Part shown: one piece after another, positions 28,637 to 36,832 of the stretch
Numbering within the stretch: position 1 is the stretch's first letter
Layout of the letters: every line of letters starts with the position of its first letter
Assembly: GCA_905200945.1 (NCBI GenBank)
Contig: CAJKMG010000002.1
Span: forward strand, 124,001-188,000
Length of the DNA stretch: 64,000 nt
Source: an uncultured Akkermansia sp.
GTDB lineage: Bacteria > Verrucomicrobiota > Verrucomicrobiia > Verrucomicrobiales > Akkermansiaceae
Direction: 5' to 3'
Position numbers and translations under genes: made by a program
The notes under the pieces: generated by a model
Databases searched by the model: none
Told to the model about the DNA's origin: nothing
Seen by the model: the letters and a program-made list of their open reading frames with translations, nothing else

Positions 28637-29275
28637 TTAGATTACAACATTGACCTCATCTGGAGGAGGAGGAAGGGCTATATCTTCTGTAGCGCCCATC
28701 GACTTGCCGCCTTCTTCAATAATGCCACTAACCCATTTAAAAAATTTCATAAAGGCAGTACTGTCCATCGCGTCAATCTGAAACACTTTGTCAGTTAGCA
28801 AAAGCAATTCTTCCGTCTTGGCCTTTGGTCCGGCTGCGAGTGCAACAATGTTTGTAAATTGTCGTTGTTTTATTTGTGATAATACACCCTTGTAAACTTG
28901 TATGTCTGACGGTTTTCCATCGGTCATAACAAAAAGGATTGGCATCCAATCACCTTTCTGCTCGGGTGTACCTTTTTGAACTTCCGAATCAACTTTCTTA
29001 CAAAGCATTTCCAATGCAGCACCAGTGAAAGTTGGACCACTTTCCGGAACTGTTATTTCTGGCATCTGTATTTGGTCTATGGGCGTGAGAGGCAGGATTT
29101 GTTTCACCTCGCGGTCGTATGTTATAATACTTATGCTTACAGTATCCAACGCATACGGGTTGGTGCGCAGGGTACTAAGCATCGCTTCAATTCCAACCTT
29201 CACAGACTCAATAGGTTCCCCTTTCATTGAACCGGAAGTATCTATAAGTAAATATACTGGTAGTCTACGTGACAT
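28637..29275 (-). CDS. TerY-like VWA domain protein, copy 1
   Basis: 212 residues, essentially a single VWA domain: MIDAS DTSGSMKGEPIE (12-23), the Thr in GPTFTGAAL and Asp in VMTDGKPSD. It ends in a Pro-rich tail, PPPPDEVNVVI, nearly identical to that of the next copy. No signal peptide, so cytoplasmic. The start overlaps the end of a decayed VWA copy. About 200 AT-rich bases without a gene separate it from the VWA/zinc-ribbon gene downstream. Confidence 0.9.
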   Translation of the reverse strand: MSRRLPVYLLIDTSGSMKGEPIESVKVGIEAMLSTLRTNPYALDTVSISIITYDREVKQILPLTPIDQIQMPEITVPESGPTFTGAALEMLCKKVDSEVQKGTPEQKGDWMPILFVMTDGKPSDIQVYKGVLSQIKQRQFTNIVALAAGPKAKTEELLLLTDKVFQIDAMDSTAFMKFFKWVSGIIEEGGKSMGATEDIALPPPPDEVNVVI

Positions 29276-29540
29276 AATATTTTGTCGGGTTATATATCAT
29301 TATCCCTGCTGGAAGATGAGGTGACTCTTGCAAGTCGATCGCACATCTGGGAGCTGATCTGCCTTTTGCCTCTAATTCAAGGAGTCGAAATTGATATATC
29401 TCAATAAGAGGAACCAACTGCCGCACTTCGGTATTGTACGTTATTATACTTGAGAATGCAGTTTTATACACATAAGTCCCCGGACTCAATGATTGCTTTA
29501 ACTCATTGGATTCACATTTGGCTGCTTCTATCAGATCACT
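29265..29540 (-). pseudogene. Decayed TerY/VWA copy
   Basis: The frame upstream of copy 1 reads SDLIEAAKCESNELKQSLS and continues YVYKTAFSSIITYNTEVRQL. This aligns without gaps to residues 18-57 of the intact copy at 29676-30314 (GEPIEAVKNG...YLSIITFNN). The MIDAS N-terminus is missing, an in-frame stop precedes the homologous part, and after about 55 residues the similarity is lost. The remnant ends in a stop overlapping the ATG of copy 1. Confidence 0.75.
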
Positions 29541-29675
29541 TCACATTGGATAATGAGCAATCAACAGAAAGTCTTCGTATAACCAAAAATACACCTCCTG
29601 TCAGATAAGAACCTGAAGTGACTTATTGTTTCCGGGCAAGTAGTTCTTCAAGTTCTTTCAGAATATATCTTGAAG

Positions 29676-30314
29676 TTAAACTACGATGTTAACTTCTGGC
29701 GGTGGCGGCGGAAGCTCGCTGAGCGTCCCCATTTCTTTACCAGTCTCTTCTACTTTCATCGAGCCTGCGCTAACTGAGGCGGAAACCCACTTGAAGAAAG
29801 ACTTGATTGTTGCTGAATCTGCGGTATCCAACGATACTACGCATTCAGTAATTTGTTTCAACACGGTCGTATCTGCCCCTTGTCCGGCAGCACATGCTAC
29901 TATCATGCCGAATTTGCGTTTGCGGAACTCGTCAAGCCCTTTGCGAATATCATCGGTAGGAACACCATCGGTCATGATAAATACAAGCGGCTTCCAGTCA
30001 CCCTTGACATCGGCAGTGGTCTTGGTTACCTCCTGATCCACTTTGTTGGCAAGAAGACTTAAAGCCTCCCCCAATGCCGTGCAACCGCTGGCATCTATGT
30101 TAGGCTGCTGAAAATTGGCAAGTTCAGTCAGCGGTGTAACTTGCTGTGCTGTATTATTGAATGTAATGATACTGAGGTAAGCCGTTTCAAGCGCGTAGGG
30201 ATCACTGCGAAGAGTGCTGACAAGGACTTGAACACCGTTTTTAACAGCCTCAATAGGTTCTCCGTACATGGAGCCGGATGTATCGAGGAGAAGATATACA
30301 GGGAGTTTTCTCAT
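29676..30314 (-). CDS. TerY-like VWA domain protein, copy 2
   Basis: 212 residues. MIDAS motif DTSGSMYGEPIE (11-22), Thr in SGCTALGEAL, Asp in IMTDGVPTDD. The C-terminal tail PPPPPEVNIVV matches copy 1. It follows a TerD gene by six bases and is probably co-transcribed with the TerD genes. The family is a soluble metal-dependent adaptor; the binding partners are probably TerD proteins and the kinase/phosphatase pair. Downstream lie 135 bases and then the decayed VWA copy. Confidence 0.9.
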   Translation of the reverse strand: MRKLPVYLLLDTSGSMYGEPIEAVKNGVQVLVSTLRSDPYALETAYLSIITFNNTAQQVTPLTELANFQQPNIDASGCTALGEALSLLANKVDQEVTKTTADVKGDWKPLVFIMTDGVPTDDIRKGLDEFRKRKFGMIVACAAGQGADTTVLKQITECVVSLDTADSATIKSFFKWVSASVSAGSMKVEETGKEMGTLSELPPPPPEVNIVV

Positions 30315-30320
30315 GATGGA

Positions 30321-30980
30321 TTATTTGTAATTCGCTATTATTCTTTTTATGGTTTCACAGAGATTCCCATCAGGGTAGGCATCTCCTATGGCAGAAAATT
30401 TCCATTCGCCACCACGGCGATATAATTTGCCCATAATTAAGGCGGTTTTATCCTGGTATTGAGACTCGGCAGCAACATCATATTGCGCGAATATCTCCTT
30501 CACCCATTCAGGTGTTCCTTCATACATTCTGATTGAAGCATAAGGTATCTGGGAGAAGTCTTCCTTTCCACAATTATTGAGGAAAAAGAAAATTTGCTCA
30601 ACACTAGAGGATATTTTGTTAAGGTCGACTGTGATAATCTCGTTATCAAGGCCATCGTCACCGTCTTGGTCGCCTTTAAGATCATCGCCGGAATGATGTA
30701 ATGCACGGTCATTGGAATCGACTTTGCCGGGAGGCATACCATATTGATCAAGGAACTCTTTACGGTAAAGAGGCGAATAAATGTGGTCGCAGAGATTGCC
30801 GTTGGCATCAAGCATCACACAACTTAAATCAAGGTCTACATCCTGTACTGAATTGCCAAGTCCAAGAAATCCATTTTTTATTATACTCCCCCAGTTACAA
30901 CCTACACAAAACTGTGTAAGTTTCGCACCATTATTCTTTTCTAAATTGATTCGCTGGCCTTTTTCTAATCGTATTGCCAT
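30321..30980 (-). CDS. TerD family protein, divergent copy
   Basis: 219 residues starting MAIRLEKGQRINLEKN, the typical TerD N-terminus. The acidic DVDLDLSCVMLD and GDDLKGDQDGDDG segments are the probable Ca2+-binding loops of the TerD fold. A 25-residue insertion (IYSPLYRKEFLDQYG) and the late GKLYRRGGEWKFSAIG separate it from the two canonical TerD copies and make it more like the TerZ/TerX branch. It lies 5 bases after the preceding TerD gene. Confidence 0.9.
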   Translation of the reverse strand: MAIRLEKGQRINLEKNNGAKLTQFCVGCNWGSIIKNGFLGLGNSVQDVDLDLSCVMLDANGNLCDHIYSPLYRKEFLDQYGMPPGKVDSNDRALHHSGDDLKGDQDGDDGLDNEIITVDLNKISSSVEQIFFFLNNCGKEDFSQIPYASIRMYEGTPEWVKEIFAQYDVAAESQYQDKTALIMGKLYRRGGEWKFSAIGDAYPDGNLCETIKRIIANYK

Positions 30981-30985
30981 AATTA

Positions 30986-31537
30986 TTAGCTGTATTTGTT
31001 GAGAAAAGATTCAAGCCCCTGTTTGTAACCAATACCCACAGCCTCAAATTTCCATGTTCCATTGCGCTTATAGAGACGGCCAAACTCTGCAGCTGTTTCC
31101 ACACTGAAATCTTCCTCCAATTCGTACTTGGCTATTTCTTCTCCTGTGTTGGTTTTGTAAATTCGGATAAACGAGTTACGAACTTGGCCGAAGTTCTGAC
31201 GACGTTCGTCTGCCTTATGGATTGTGACCACGAAACAAATTTCAGTAGCACGGGAGTTGATTTTACTTAAATCGATTCGGATGCTTTCATCATCTCCATC
31301 TCCTTCTCCAGTAAGATTATCTCCGGTATGCTCTACTGCTTCATCAGGCGATTTCAGGTTATTGTAGAATACAAAGTACTCGTCACTGAGAATTTTTTTG
31401 TTTTCGCCAAGAATGAATGCTGATGCATCCAAATCAAAGTCTTGACTTGTATCAGACTGGTTGGTATCCCATCCCAATCCGACGGAAAAGTTTTGAAAAT
31501 CGACATTAATCCTTTGCCCTTTTTCCAAATTAATCAT
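30986..31537 (-). CDS. TerD family protein
   Basis: 183 residues and a canonical TerD: MINLEKGQRINVD, VGLGWDTN, the acidic DFDLDASAFILG, TGDNLTGEGDGDDE, and the C-terminal EFGRLYKRNGTWKFEAVGIGY. TerD proteins bind Ca2+ and are linked to resistance to tellurite and other envelope stresses. About 205 AT-rich bases separate it from the TerA-like gene upstream, where a second promoter could sit. Confidence 0.95.
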   Translation of the reverse strand: MINLEKGQRINVDFQNFSVGLGWDTNQSDTSQDFDLDASAFILGENKKILSDEYFVFYNNLKSPDEAVEHTGDNLTGEGDGDDESIRIDLSKINSRATEICFVVTIHKADERRQNFGQVRNSFIRIYKTNTGEEIAKYELEEDFSVETAAEFGRLYKRNGTWKFEAVGIGYKQGLESFLNKYS

Positions 31538-31743
31538 TGCGATTTTTTTAATTTTTGAATTATTATATCAATTCCATCTAAAAATAAATCAAACGGAATT
31601 GTTTACTTCAGCTTTGTTTCATTGATCTTCTCTGTTTTCCATCTGGGTAATTTTCTAAGCGCATAATTAAGAATTTTTTAAAATTTTGCAAAAGCACTAT
31701 TTTACCATCGGCAAAAACTCAAAATACTATAAGTTGCAACTAA

Positions 31744-32373
31744 TTACTTGCTTCCGGGAGAATAATTGAATCCCCAACCATATCTGCGGTCGCAGTCTGA
31801 ATGCCCGTCATGAAATGTCACAAGCTTTTGCACAGTCATTGAGTTGTCTGTACCAATTTCTATGGAAGCAATAGCGCAGAATTTCTTAATACTGCTTTGT
31901 TGCCCCATCTTCACTATGATATCCTCACATCCGGGAACTGAAACTTTTACTACAGCATTGGTGTCGGCCCATTTGGCAACTCCATCGTAAATAAAAGTGT
32001 AAACCACAATTCTCCTAATTTGCGATATACCCTGAGGATTGACAAAAATTGTCTCACCTGACTCTGCGCCGCCTCCACGGTCATCACCTCTATGCCAAAT
32101 ATAAGGGGCTTGTGTATAGCATCCCTGCCGCGTTTGCTGGTCTCTGCGACCTCCTCTACCGTGAGAAAACTGCAACCCATCGATGAGCGTCTTTGAGCCA
32201 TCTCTCATTTCATAGAAACAGCCGAGATCCAAGTCCATATCGCCACCGAACATTCGTTTGAAGAAACTGCCTTTACTCCAATCAAGATTGATTTTAATCT
32301 CCCCCGGCGTACGTATTGCCTTATCAAGGTTGATGCGATGTTTGTCACCGCTCTTTTCAAGTACAATAGCCAT
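31744..32373 (-). CDS. TerA-like protein (TerD fold)
   Basis: 209 residues. The start MAIVLEKSGDKHRINLDK is TerD-like. GGDMDLDLGCFYEMRDGSK, FSHGRGG, PYIWHRGDDRGGGAESGE and FINPQGI-type segments match the C-terminal TerD-fold half of TerA rather than TerD itself. The N-terminal half of longer TerA proteins is absent. It lies between TerD copies and presumably works with them. Confidence 0.82.
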   Translation of the reverse strand: MAIVLEKSGDKHRINLDKAIRTPGEIKINLDWSKGSFFKRMFGGDMDLDLGCFYEMRDGSKTLIDGLQFSHGRGGRRDQQTRQGCYTQAPYIWHRGDDRGGGAESGETIFVNPQGISQIRRIVVYTFIYDGVAKWADTNAVVKVSVPGCEDIIVKMGQQSSIKKFCAIASIEIGTDNSMTVQKLVTFHDGHSDCDRRYGWGFNYSPGSK

Positions 32374-32415
32374 GATGAATACATGTATTTAGAAACAAGC
32401 TCTTCAAAGCCTCCT

Positions 32416-32976
32416 TTACCCTACATATTTATTAGCAAGGTATTGAAGGCCGCCTTTGAAACCGTTTCCCATAGCTTCGAACTTCCACTCTCCATTGTGT
32501 CGATAAAGACGGCCGAACTCTACTGCTGTTTCCGTTGAGAAATCCTCATCAAGCTCATATTTTGCAATCTCCTCATTGGTGAGCGCATTGTAGATGCGAA
32601 TATAGGAGTTGTGGACTTGGCCGAAATTCTGGCGGCGTTGTTCAGCATCGTGAATAGTCACGGTGAACAAAATCTCCTGCACGCGAGAATCCACTTCCGC
32701 TAGATTCACGGTTAGAGTCTCATCATCTCCACCATCACTATTTCCGCCGGTCAAGTCATCGCCTGACGATTCGACAGCATTATCTGGAGAATGTTGATTG
32801 TTGTAGAATACGAAGAATTCGTCTTGAGGCAGTTTACCGTTAGCTCCAAGCATGAATGCGGAAGCATCAAGGTCGAAATCGTAACCAGTACCTGTATTGG
32901 GATCCCAGCCAAGACCTACACCAACCTTCTGAAGACCGATACCTATGCGCTGCCCCTTTTGTAAGTTGATAGCCAT
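32416..32976 (-). CDS. TerD family protein, first gene of the cluster
   Basis: 186 residues: MAINLQKGQRIGIG, VGLGWDPNTG, acidic DFDLDASAFMLG, GDDLTGGNSDGGDDE, EFGRLYRHNGEWKFEAMG. It is highly similar to the TerD at 30986-31537 and probably a paralogue. The ATG at 32976 was preferred to an upstream in-frame ATG at 33021 because it gives the standard TerD N-terminus. It is the promoter-proximal gene of the leftward island operon; the AT-rich leader has AAGGAG 16 bases before the ATG, too far for a normal ribosome site. Confidence 0.93.
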   Translation of the reverse strand: MAINLQKGQRIGIGLQKVGVGLGWDPNTGTGYDFDLDASAFMLGANGKLPQDEFFVFYNNQHSPDNAVESSGDDLTGGNSDGGDDETLTVNLAEVDSRVQEILFTVTIHDAEQRRQNFGQVHNSYIRIYNALTNEEIAKYELDEDFSTETAVEFGRLYRHNGEWKFEAMGNGFKGGLQYLANKYVG

Positions 32977-33052
32977 AATATTATATAGATTTCTCCTTTT
33001 TATTTTCTTACTAATCTGCAATACACCTCGTCGTGCAACATGTTTTTTCTAA

Positions 33053-33067
33053 CGGATTTGGAATCCG
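33053..33067 (+). repeat. 15-base quasi-palindrome, left copy of an inverted pair
   Basis: CGGATTTGGAATCCG, itself a palindrome with six-base arms. The exact reverse complement occurs at 33267-33281. The pair sits between the island and nuoD. Confidence 0.6.
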
Positions 33068-33266
33068 CATATAAAGTGAATCCTGAAAAGGGATATACCG
33101 GGAATCGACCACAAAGAAAGGGGATCTTCCCTATCTCCCTCCCCCCTTGCGTTTGAGTACATTCAGCCATAAGGTTCTACTGTCCTGTTTTCCCGGCATC
33201 CGGCCCGCGGAAATAACTGTGCAAATTTGCATTAAATTATTTTTTCTCAAATTTGTAGGTTGACTC

Positions 33267-33281
33267 CGGATTCCAAATCCG
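33267..33281 (-). repeat. 15-base quasi-palindrome, right copy of an inverted pair
   Basis: CGGATTCCAAATCCG, reverse complement of 33053-33067. The about 200 bases between the copies hold no open frame I can support, but include the palindrome TGCAAATTTGCA at 33220-33231. Confidence 0.6.
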
Positions 33282-33400
33282 CTTTTTCCCATATTCGGCA
33301 GGTTCCATATAAAAGCTTATTGTTAGAAAAGACTAACATTCATCAATTGAGGAGACTCCCGCACCATCTCCCCGGAATGCCAAAAAAACTGACATTTGGC

Positions 33401-33428
33401 TTGCCCGCATGGTGTGAAGTGGCATAAT
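33401..33428 (+). promoter_or_regulatory. Predicted promoter of the nuoD-N operon
   Basis: TTGCCC, 16-base spacer, CATAAT, about 43 bases before the nuoD ATG. This suggests the operon is transcribed from here and really begins with nuoD. Confidence 0.45.
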
Positions 33429-33471
33429 CATCCGGCACCATTATCAGGTTCAGCCAGGCACGGACATCCAC

Positions 33472-34716
33472 ATGAAGACGAGCACTAAAACTTTCGCCAT
33501 TGCAGATACAGCCGCTAACGCAGACTATCTTACCAATACATCCGAACCGCTCGGAGAAACGATGACCCTGAATGTGGGCCCCTCCCACCCCGCCACTCAC
33601 GGCGTGCTGCGCCTGGTGCTGGAACTTGATGGTGAAGAAATCATCAGCTGTGATCCGGTGGTTGGCCATCTGCACCGCGGGATGGAAAAAATAGGCGAAA
33701 CCATCCAGTACAACCAGTTTGTTCCCTACACCGACCGCTTTGACTACCTGGCTCCCCTGTCCAATAACATCGCCTATGCCTGCGCGGTGGAAAAACTGCT
33801 GGGATGGGAACTGCCGCCCCGCGGACAGGCCCTGCGCGTACTGGCCCTGGAGCTTTCCCGCTTTTCCTCCCACATCCTGGGGGTGGGCGTATACGGCATG
33901 GACGTAGGCGCCATGACCGTTTTCCTGTACTGTTATGAGGAACGTGAAAAAATCCATAATTTTTACGAACAGCTTACCGGGGCGCGTTTCACTTCCTCCT
34001 ACACCCGCATCGGCGGCCAGACGCGTGATGTTCCCAATGAAATGCTCAAGGAAGTGCTCGTCTTCTGCGATGAAGCGTCCAAAACTCTTGATGAAACGGA
34101 AGCGCTTCTGCTCAAGAACAAAATCTTCATTGACCGCCTTCAGGGCGTAGGCGTCATCAGCCGAGAAAAAGCGCTTTCCTGGGGCATTACGGGGGCCAAC
34201 CTGCGAGCCAGCGGCATTAAGCGGGACCTGCGCAAACTCACCCCCTATCTGGGATATGAAAATTACGAATTCGACGTCCCCGTAGGCGAGCACGGAGACT
34301 GCTACGACCGTTTTACCGTGCGCATTGAAGAAATGCGCCAGTCCCTGCGCATCATCCGCCAGGTCATTGAAACCATGCCGGACGGCCCCATCAACATGGT
34401 GGACACCAAAGGCACGCTGCCTGAAAAGAAAAAAGTTCTGACGGATATGGAATCCCTGATTCGCCAGTTCATGACGACGACCATGGGGGTGAACGCCCCC
34501 GCCGGGCAGGTTTACTTTGCCGCGGAAAACCCGAAGGGAGAGCTGGGGTTCTTCCTGGACTCCAAGGGAGGAGGGCTTCCCAACCGCCTGCGCATGCGTT
34601 CCCCCTCTTTCTGCAACCTGTCCATCCTGCCGGAACTGATGAAAGGCCACCTGGTTTCCGACGTTCCGGCCATCCTCGGCTCTTTCGACTTCGTGATGGG
34701 CGAATGCGACCGTTAA
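33472..34716 (+). CDS. nuoD: NADH-quinone oxidoreductase subunit D (49 kDa)
   Basis: 414 residues; peripheral-arm subunit that helps form the quinone site. Signatures: LNVGPSHPATHGVLR, DPVVGHLHRGMEKIGE, YTDRFDYLAPLSNN, TRIGGQTRDVP and the C-terminal LGSFDFVMGECDR. It is a separate NuoD, not a NuoCD fusion. It is the first gene of the operon here; nuoA, nuoB and nuoC do not precede it. A promoter lies just upstream, after the AT-rich island. Confidence 0.97.
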   Translation: MKTSTKTFAIADTAANADYLTNTSEPLGETMTLNVGPSHPATHGVLRLVLELDGEEIISCDPVVGHLHRGMEKIGETIQYNQFVPYTDRFDYLAPLSNNIAYACAVEKLLGWELPPRGQALRVLALELSRFSSHILGVGVYGMDVGAMTVFLYCYEEREKIHNFYEQLTGARFTSSYTRIGGQTRDVPNEMLKEVLVFCDEASKTLDETEALLLKNKIFIDRLQGVGVISREKALSWGITGANLRASGIKRDLRKLTPYLGYENYEFDVPVGEHGDCYDRFTVRIEEMRQSLRIIRQVIETMPDGPINMVDTKGTLPEKKKVLTDMESLIRQFMTTTMGVNAPAGQVYFAAENPKGELGFFLDSKGGGLPNRLRMRSPSFCNLSILPELMKGHLVSDVPAILGSFDFVMGECDR

Positions 34717-34766
34717 CCCCCCCGCCACTTTCATCCACTTCAACGCAAACACCAAACTTTCTCCCC

Positions 34767-35348
34767 ATGTCCGATTACGCTGAAAACGCCATCGACGCGA
34801 CTATCGCCCACCAGCCCAGCCCGGGCGAACGGTTCTACCCGTCCTTTGAAGTAACGCCGGAACTTGACGCCGCCGCCAGCGAATACGTTACGCATTATCC
34901 GGAAGGCAAGCAGAAATCCGCCGTGCTGCCCATCCTGCATGAAATACAGAAAAAATTCGGCTTCATCAGCGGAGACGCCATCGCCTGGGTGGGAGAAAAA
35001 CTGAATATCTCCGCCGCCCATGTTCTGGGCGTGGTGACTTTCTATCCCGGCCTGCGCCAGATATGCCCCGGAAAAAACCACATCCGCGTATGCCGCACTC
35101 TTTCCTGCGCCATGGCGGGAGCGGACAGCCTGTTCGACGCCATCTGCACGCGTCTGGGCATTGACAAAAACGGCATCGACCACCATCACCCCATTGGAGT
35201 CAGCCCGGACGGCCTGTGGAGCGTGGAAGGAGTGGAATGCCTGGCCAACTGCGGCTTTGGCCCCAACATGATGGTCAATGACCTCCTGTATGAAAAAGTC
35301 ACTCCGGAAGTGCTGGAGGAAGTAATCGCCAAATACCAGAACGCCTAA
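34767..35348 (+). CDS. nuoE: NADH-quinone oxidoreductase subunit E (24 kDa)
   Basis: 193 residues carrying the [2Fe-2S] cluster N1a. The four ligands are in CRTLSC and CLANC, the usual C-x4-C and C-x3-C pairs. The ATG at 34767 (MSDYAENAIDATIAH) was chosen over the frame's upstream ATG at 34704, which lies inside nuoD. The leader before the start is pyrimidine-rich with no Shine-Dalgarno. Confidence 0.96.
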   Translation: MSDYAENAIDATIAHQPSPGERFYPSFEVTPELDAAASEYVTHYPEGKQKSAVLPILHEIQKKFGFISGDAIAWVGEKLNISAAHVLGVVTFYPGLRQICPGKNHIRVCRTLSCAMAGADSLFDAICTRLGIDKNGIDHHHPIGVSPDGLWSVEGVECLANCGFGPNMMVNDLLYEKVTPEVLEEVIAKYQNA

Positions 35349-35379
35349 TTCTTTTCCATCCCCGCACCAGATTTTCGCC

Positions 35380-36780
35380 ATGAGCATCACCTATCTTCCC
35401 GGTAAAGAACCCCACCCCAGGGAAACGCGCCGCATTCTGAAAAACGTCAACCGCGAGGGCTGGAATACCTCCATTGACTGCTATCTGGCCGACGGCGGTT
35501 ATGAAGAACTGAAAAAGGCGCTCGGCATGGAGCCCAGGGCCGTCATTGACGAGGTGAAAAAATCCGGCCTTCGCGGCCGTGGCGGCGCGGGGTTCCCCAC
35601 CGGCGTGAAATGGACCTTCATTCCGCCGAACAACACGAAGCCTGTTTATCTGGTTTGCAACTGTGACGAATCCGAACCAGGCACGTTCAAGGACCGCTAC
35701 ATTGTCCATCAGGACCCCCACCAGCTCATTGAAGGAATGGTCATCTCCAGCTACGCGGTGGGGGCGCATCAGGCTTACATCTACATGCGCGAAGAATTTC
35801 CCATCGCCGCGGAAATCATGCTCAAAGCCCTTCAGGAAGCCCGCGAACGCGGCTTCCTGGGCAGCAACATCCAGGGGTCCGGCTATAATCTGGAAATCCA
35901 CCTGCACCGCGGAGCGGGAGCGTACATTTGCGGTGAGGAAACGGCCCTGCTCAACTCCCTTGAAGGGGATCGCCCCTATCCCCGCATCAAGCCCCCCTAC
36001 TTCCCGGCCGCCATCGGCCTGTACGGATGCCCCACCATTGTCAACAACGTGGAATCCCTCTGCCAGGTGAAACACATCATGGCCATGGGAGGAGAAGCCT
36101 ACAGCCAGGAAGGAGCCAAACGTTCCCCCGGCACCCGCATCATCGGCGTTTCCGGCGACGTCAAACGTCCCGGGTTCTATGAAATCATCTCCGGCTCCAT
36201 GACCTTCGGCGAACTGCTGTATGACATCTGCGGCGGCCCGCGGGACGGGCGCCAGTTCAAGGCCGTGATACCCGGAGGCTCCTCCTCCAAGGTCATGCGC
36301 ACGGATGCGGAATACAAAGTGCAGAATCCGGACGGCACCATGGGGAAAATCACCTTCTTCGACATTCCGCTGGATCTGGACAGCATCGCCCGGCACGGCT
36401 CCATGTCCGGTTCCGGCGCGGTCATCGTCATGGACGACTCCCGCTCCATGCCCTGGGCCATGAACAACATCAACCGTTTCTACGCCCATGAATCCTGCGG
36501 GCAGTGCACTCCCTGCCGGGAAGGCTGCCCGTGGATGATGAAACTCAGCACCCGCATCCTGGAAGGAAAAGCCGCCCCATCGGACGTGGATCTGCTCATT
36601 GAAGTGGCCAACCAGATTGAAGGGAAAACGGTCTGCGCCTTCGGTGAAGCCGCTTCCTGGCCCACCCAGGCCATGGTCTCCAAATTCAAAGAGGAATTCG
36701 TAGCCCTGACGGATCCATTCAACGCCTGTCTGCCCCACACGGAGGAAGGCAGGGAACAAAACCGTTTCCTCACCCGCTAA
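35380..36780 (+). CDS. nuoF: NADH-quinone oxidoreductase subunit F (51 kDa)
   Basis: 466 residues; binds NADH and FMN and holds the N3 [4Fe-4S] cluster. Signatures: GLRGRGGAGFPTGVKW, CNCDESEPGTFKDR, GAGAYICGEETALLNSLEG, and the cluster cysteines in ESCGQCTPCREG plus the later TVCAFGEAASWP. Length and order are normal. With NuoE and NuoG it forms the NADH dehydrogenase module. Confidence 0.97.
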   Translation: MSITYLPGKEPHPRETRRILKNVNREGWNTSIDCYLADGGYEELKKALGMEPRAVIDEVKKSGLRGRGGAGFPTGVKWTFIPPNNTKPVYLVCNCDESEPGTFKDRYIVHQDPHQLIEGMVISSYAVGAHQAYIYMREEFPIAAEIMLKALQEARERGFLGSNIQGSGYNLEIHLHRGAGAYICGEETALLNSLEGDRPYPRIKPPYFPAAIGLYGCPTIVNNVESLCQVKHIMAMGGEAYSQEGAKRSPGTRIIGVSGDVKRPGFYEIISGSMTFGELLYDICGGPRDGRQFKAVIPGGSSSKVMRTDAEYKVQNPDGTMGKITFFDIPLDLDSIARHGSMSGSGAVIVMDDSRSMPWAMNNINRFYAHESCGQCTPCREGCPWMMKLSTRILEGKAAPSDVDLLIEVANQIEGKTVCAFGEAASWPTQAMVSKFKEEFVALTDPFNACLPHTEEGREQNRFLTR

Positions 36781-36832
36781 ACAGCAGCACGCAACACCAG
36801 TTCTCAAAACCATCCCTCTCCCATCCGTCATC

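Larger units (their letters stand above)
20545..33342. other. AT-richer genomic island carrying a Ter stress cluster
   Basis: Between the deacetylase and nuoD the base composition drops visibly compared with both flanks, codon use shifts to A/T-ending codons, and every gene is on the minus strand. The contents are a P-type Ca2+ ATPase, kinase, PP2C phosphatase, VWA proteins and TerD-fold proteins. No integrase, transposase or tRNA gene was seen at either edge, so the mode of entry is unknown. The coordinates are approximate edges of the compositional change. Confidence 0.7.

Noticed and set aside
33053..33281. The 15-mers look like tRNA anticodon arms (loop TTCCAAA would read as a Trp anticodon loop)
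   Set aside because: No D-arm, T-arm or acceptor stem could be built around either copy, so no tRNA gene was called.
20545..33471. Integrase, transposase, phage or tRNA attachment site at the island edges
   Set aside because: None could be found by reading both strands; the island call rests on composition, strand bias and gene content only.
33343..34755. A 470-codon minus-strand frame opposite nuoD
   Set aside because: Antisense shadow of NuoD, whose motifs on the plus strand are unmistakable.
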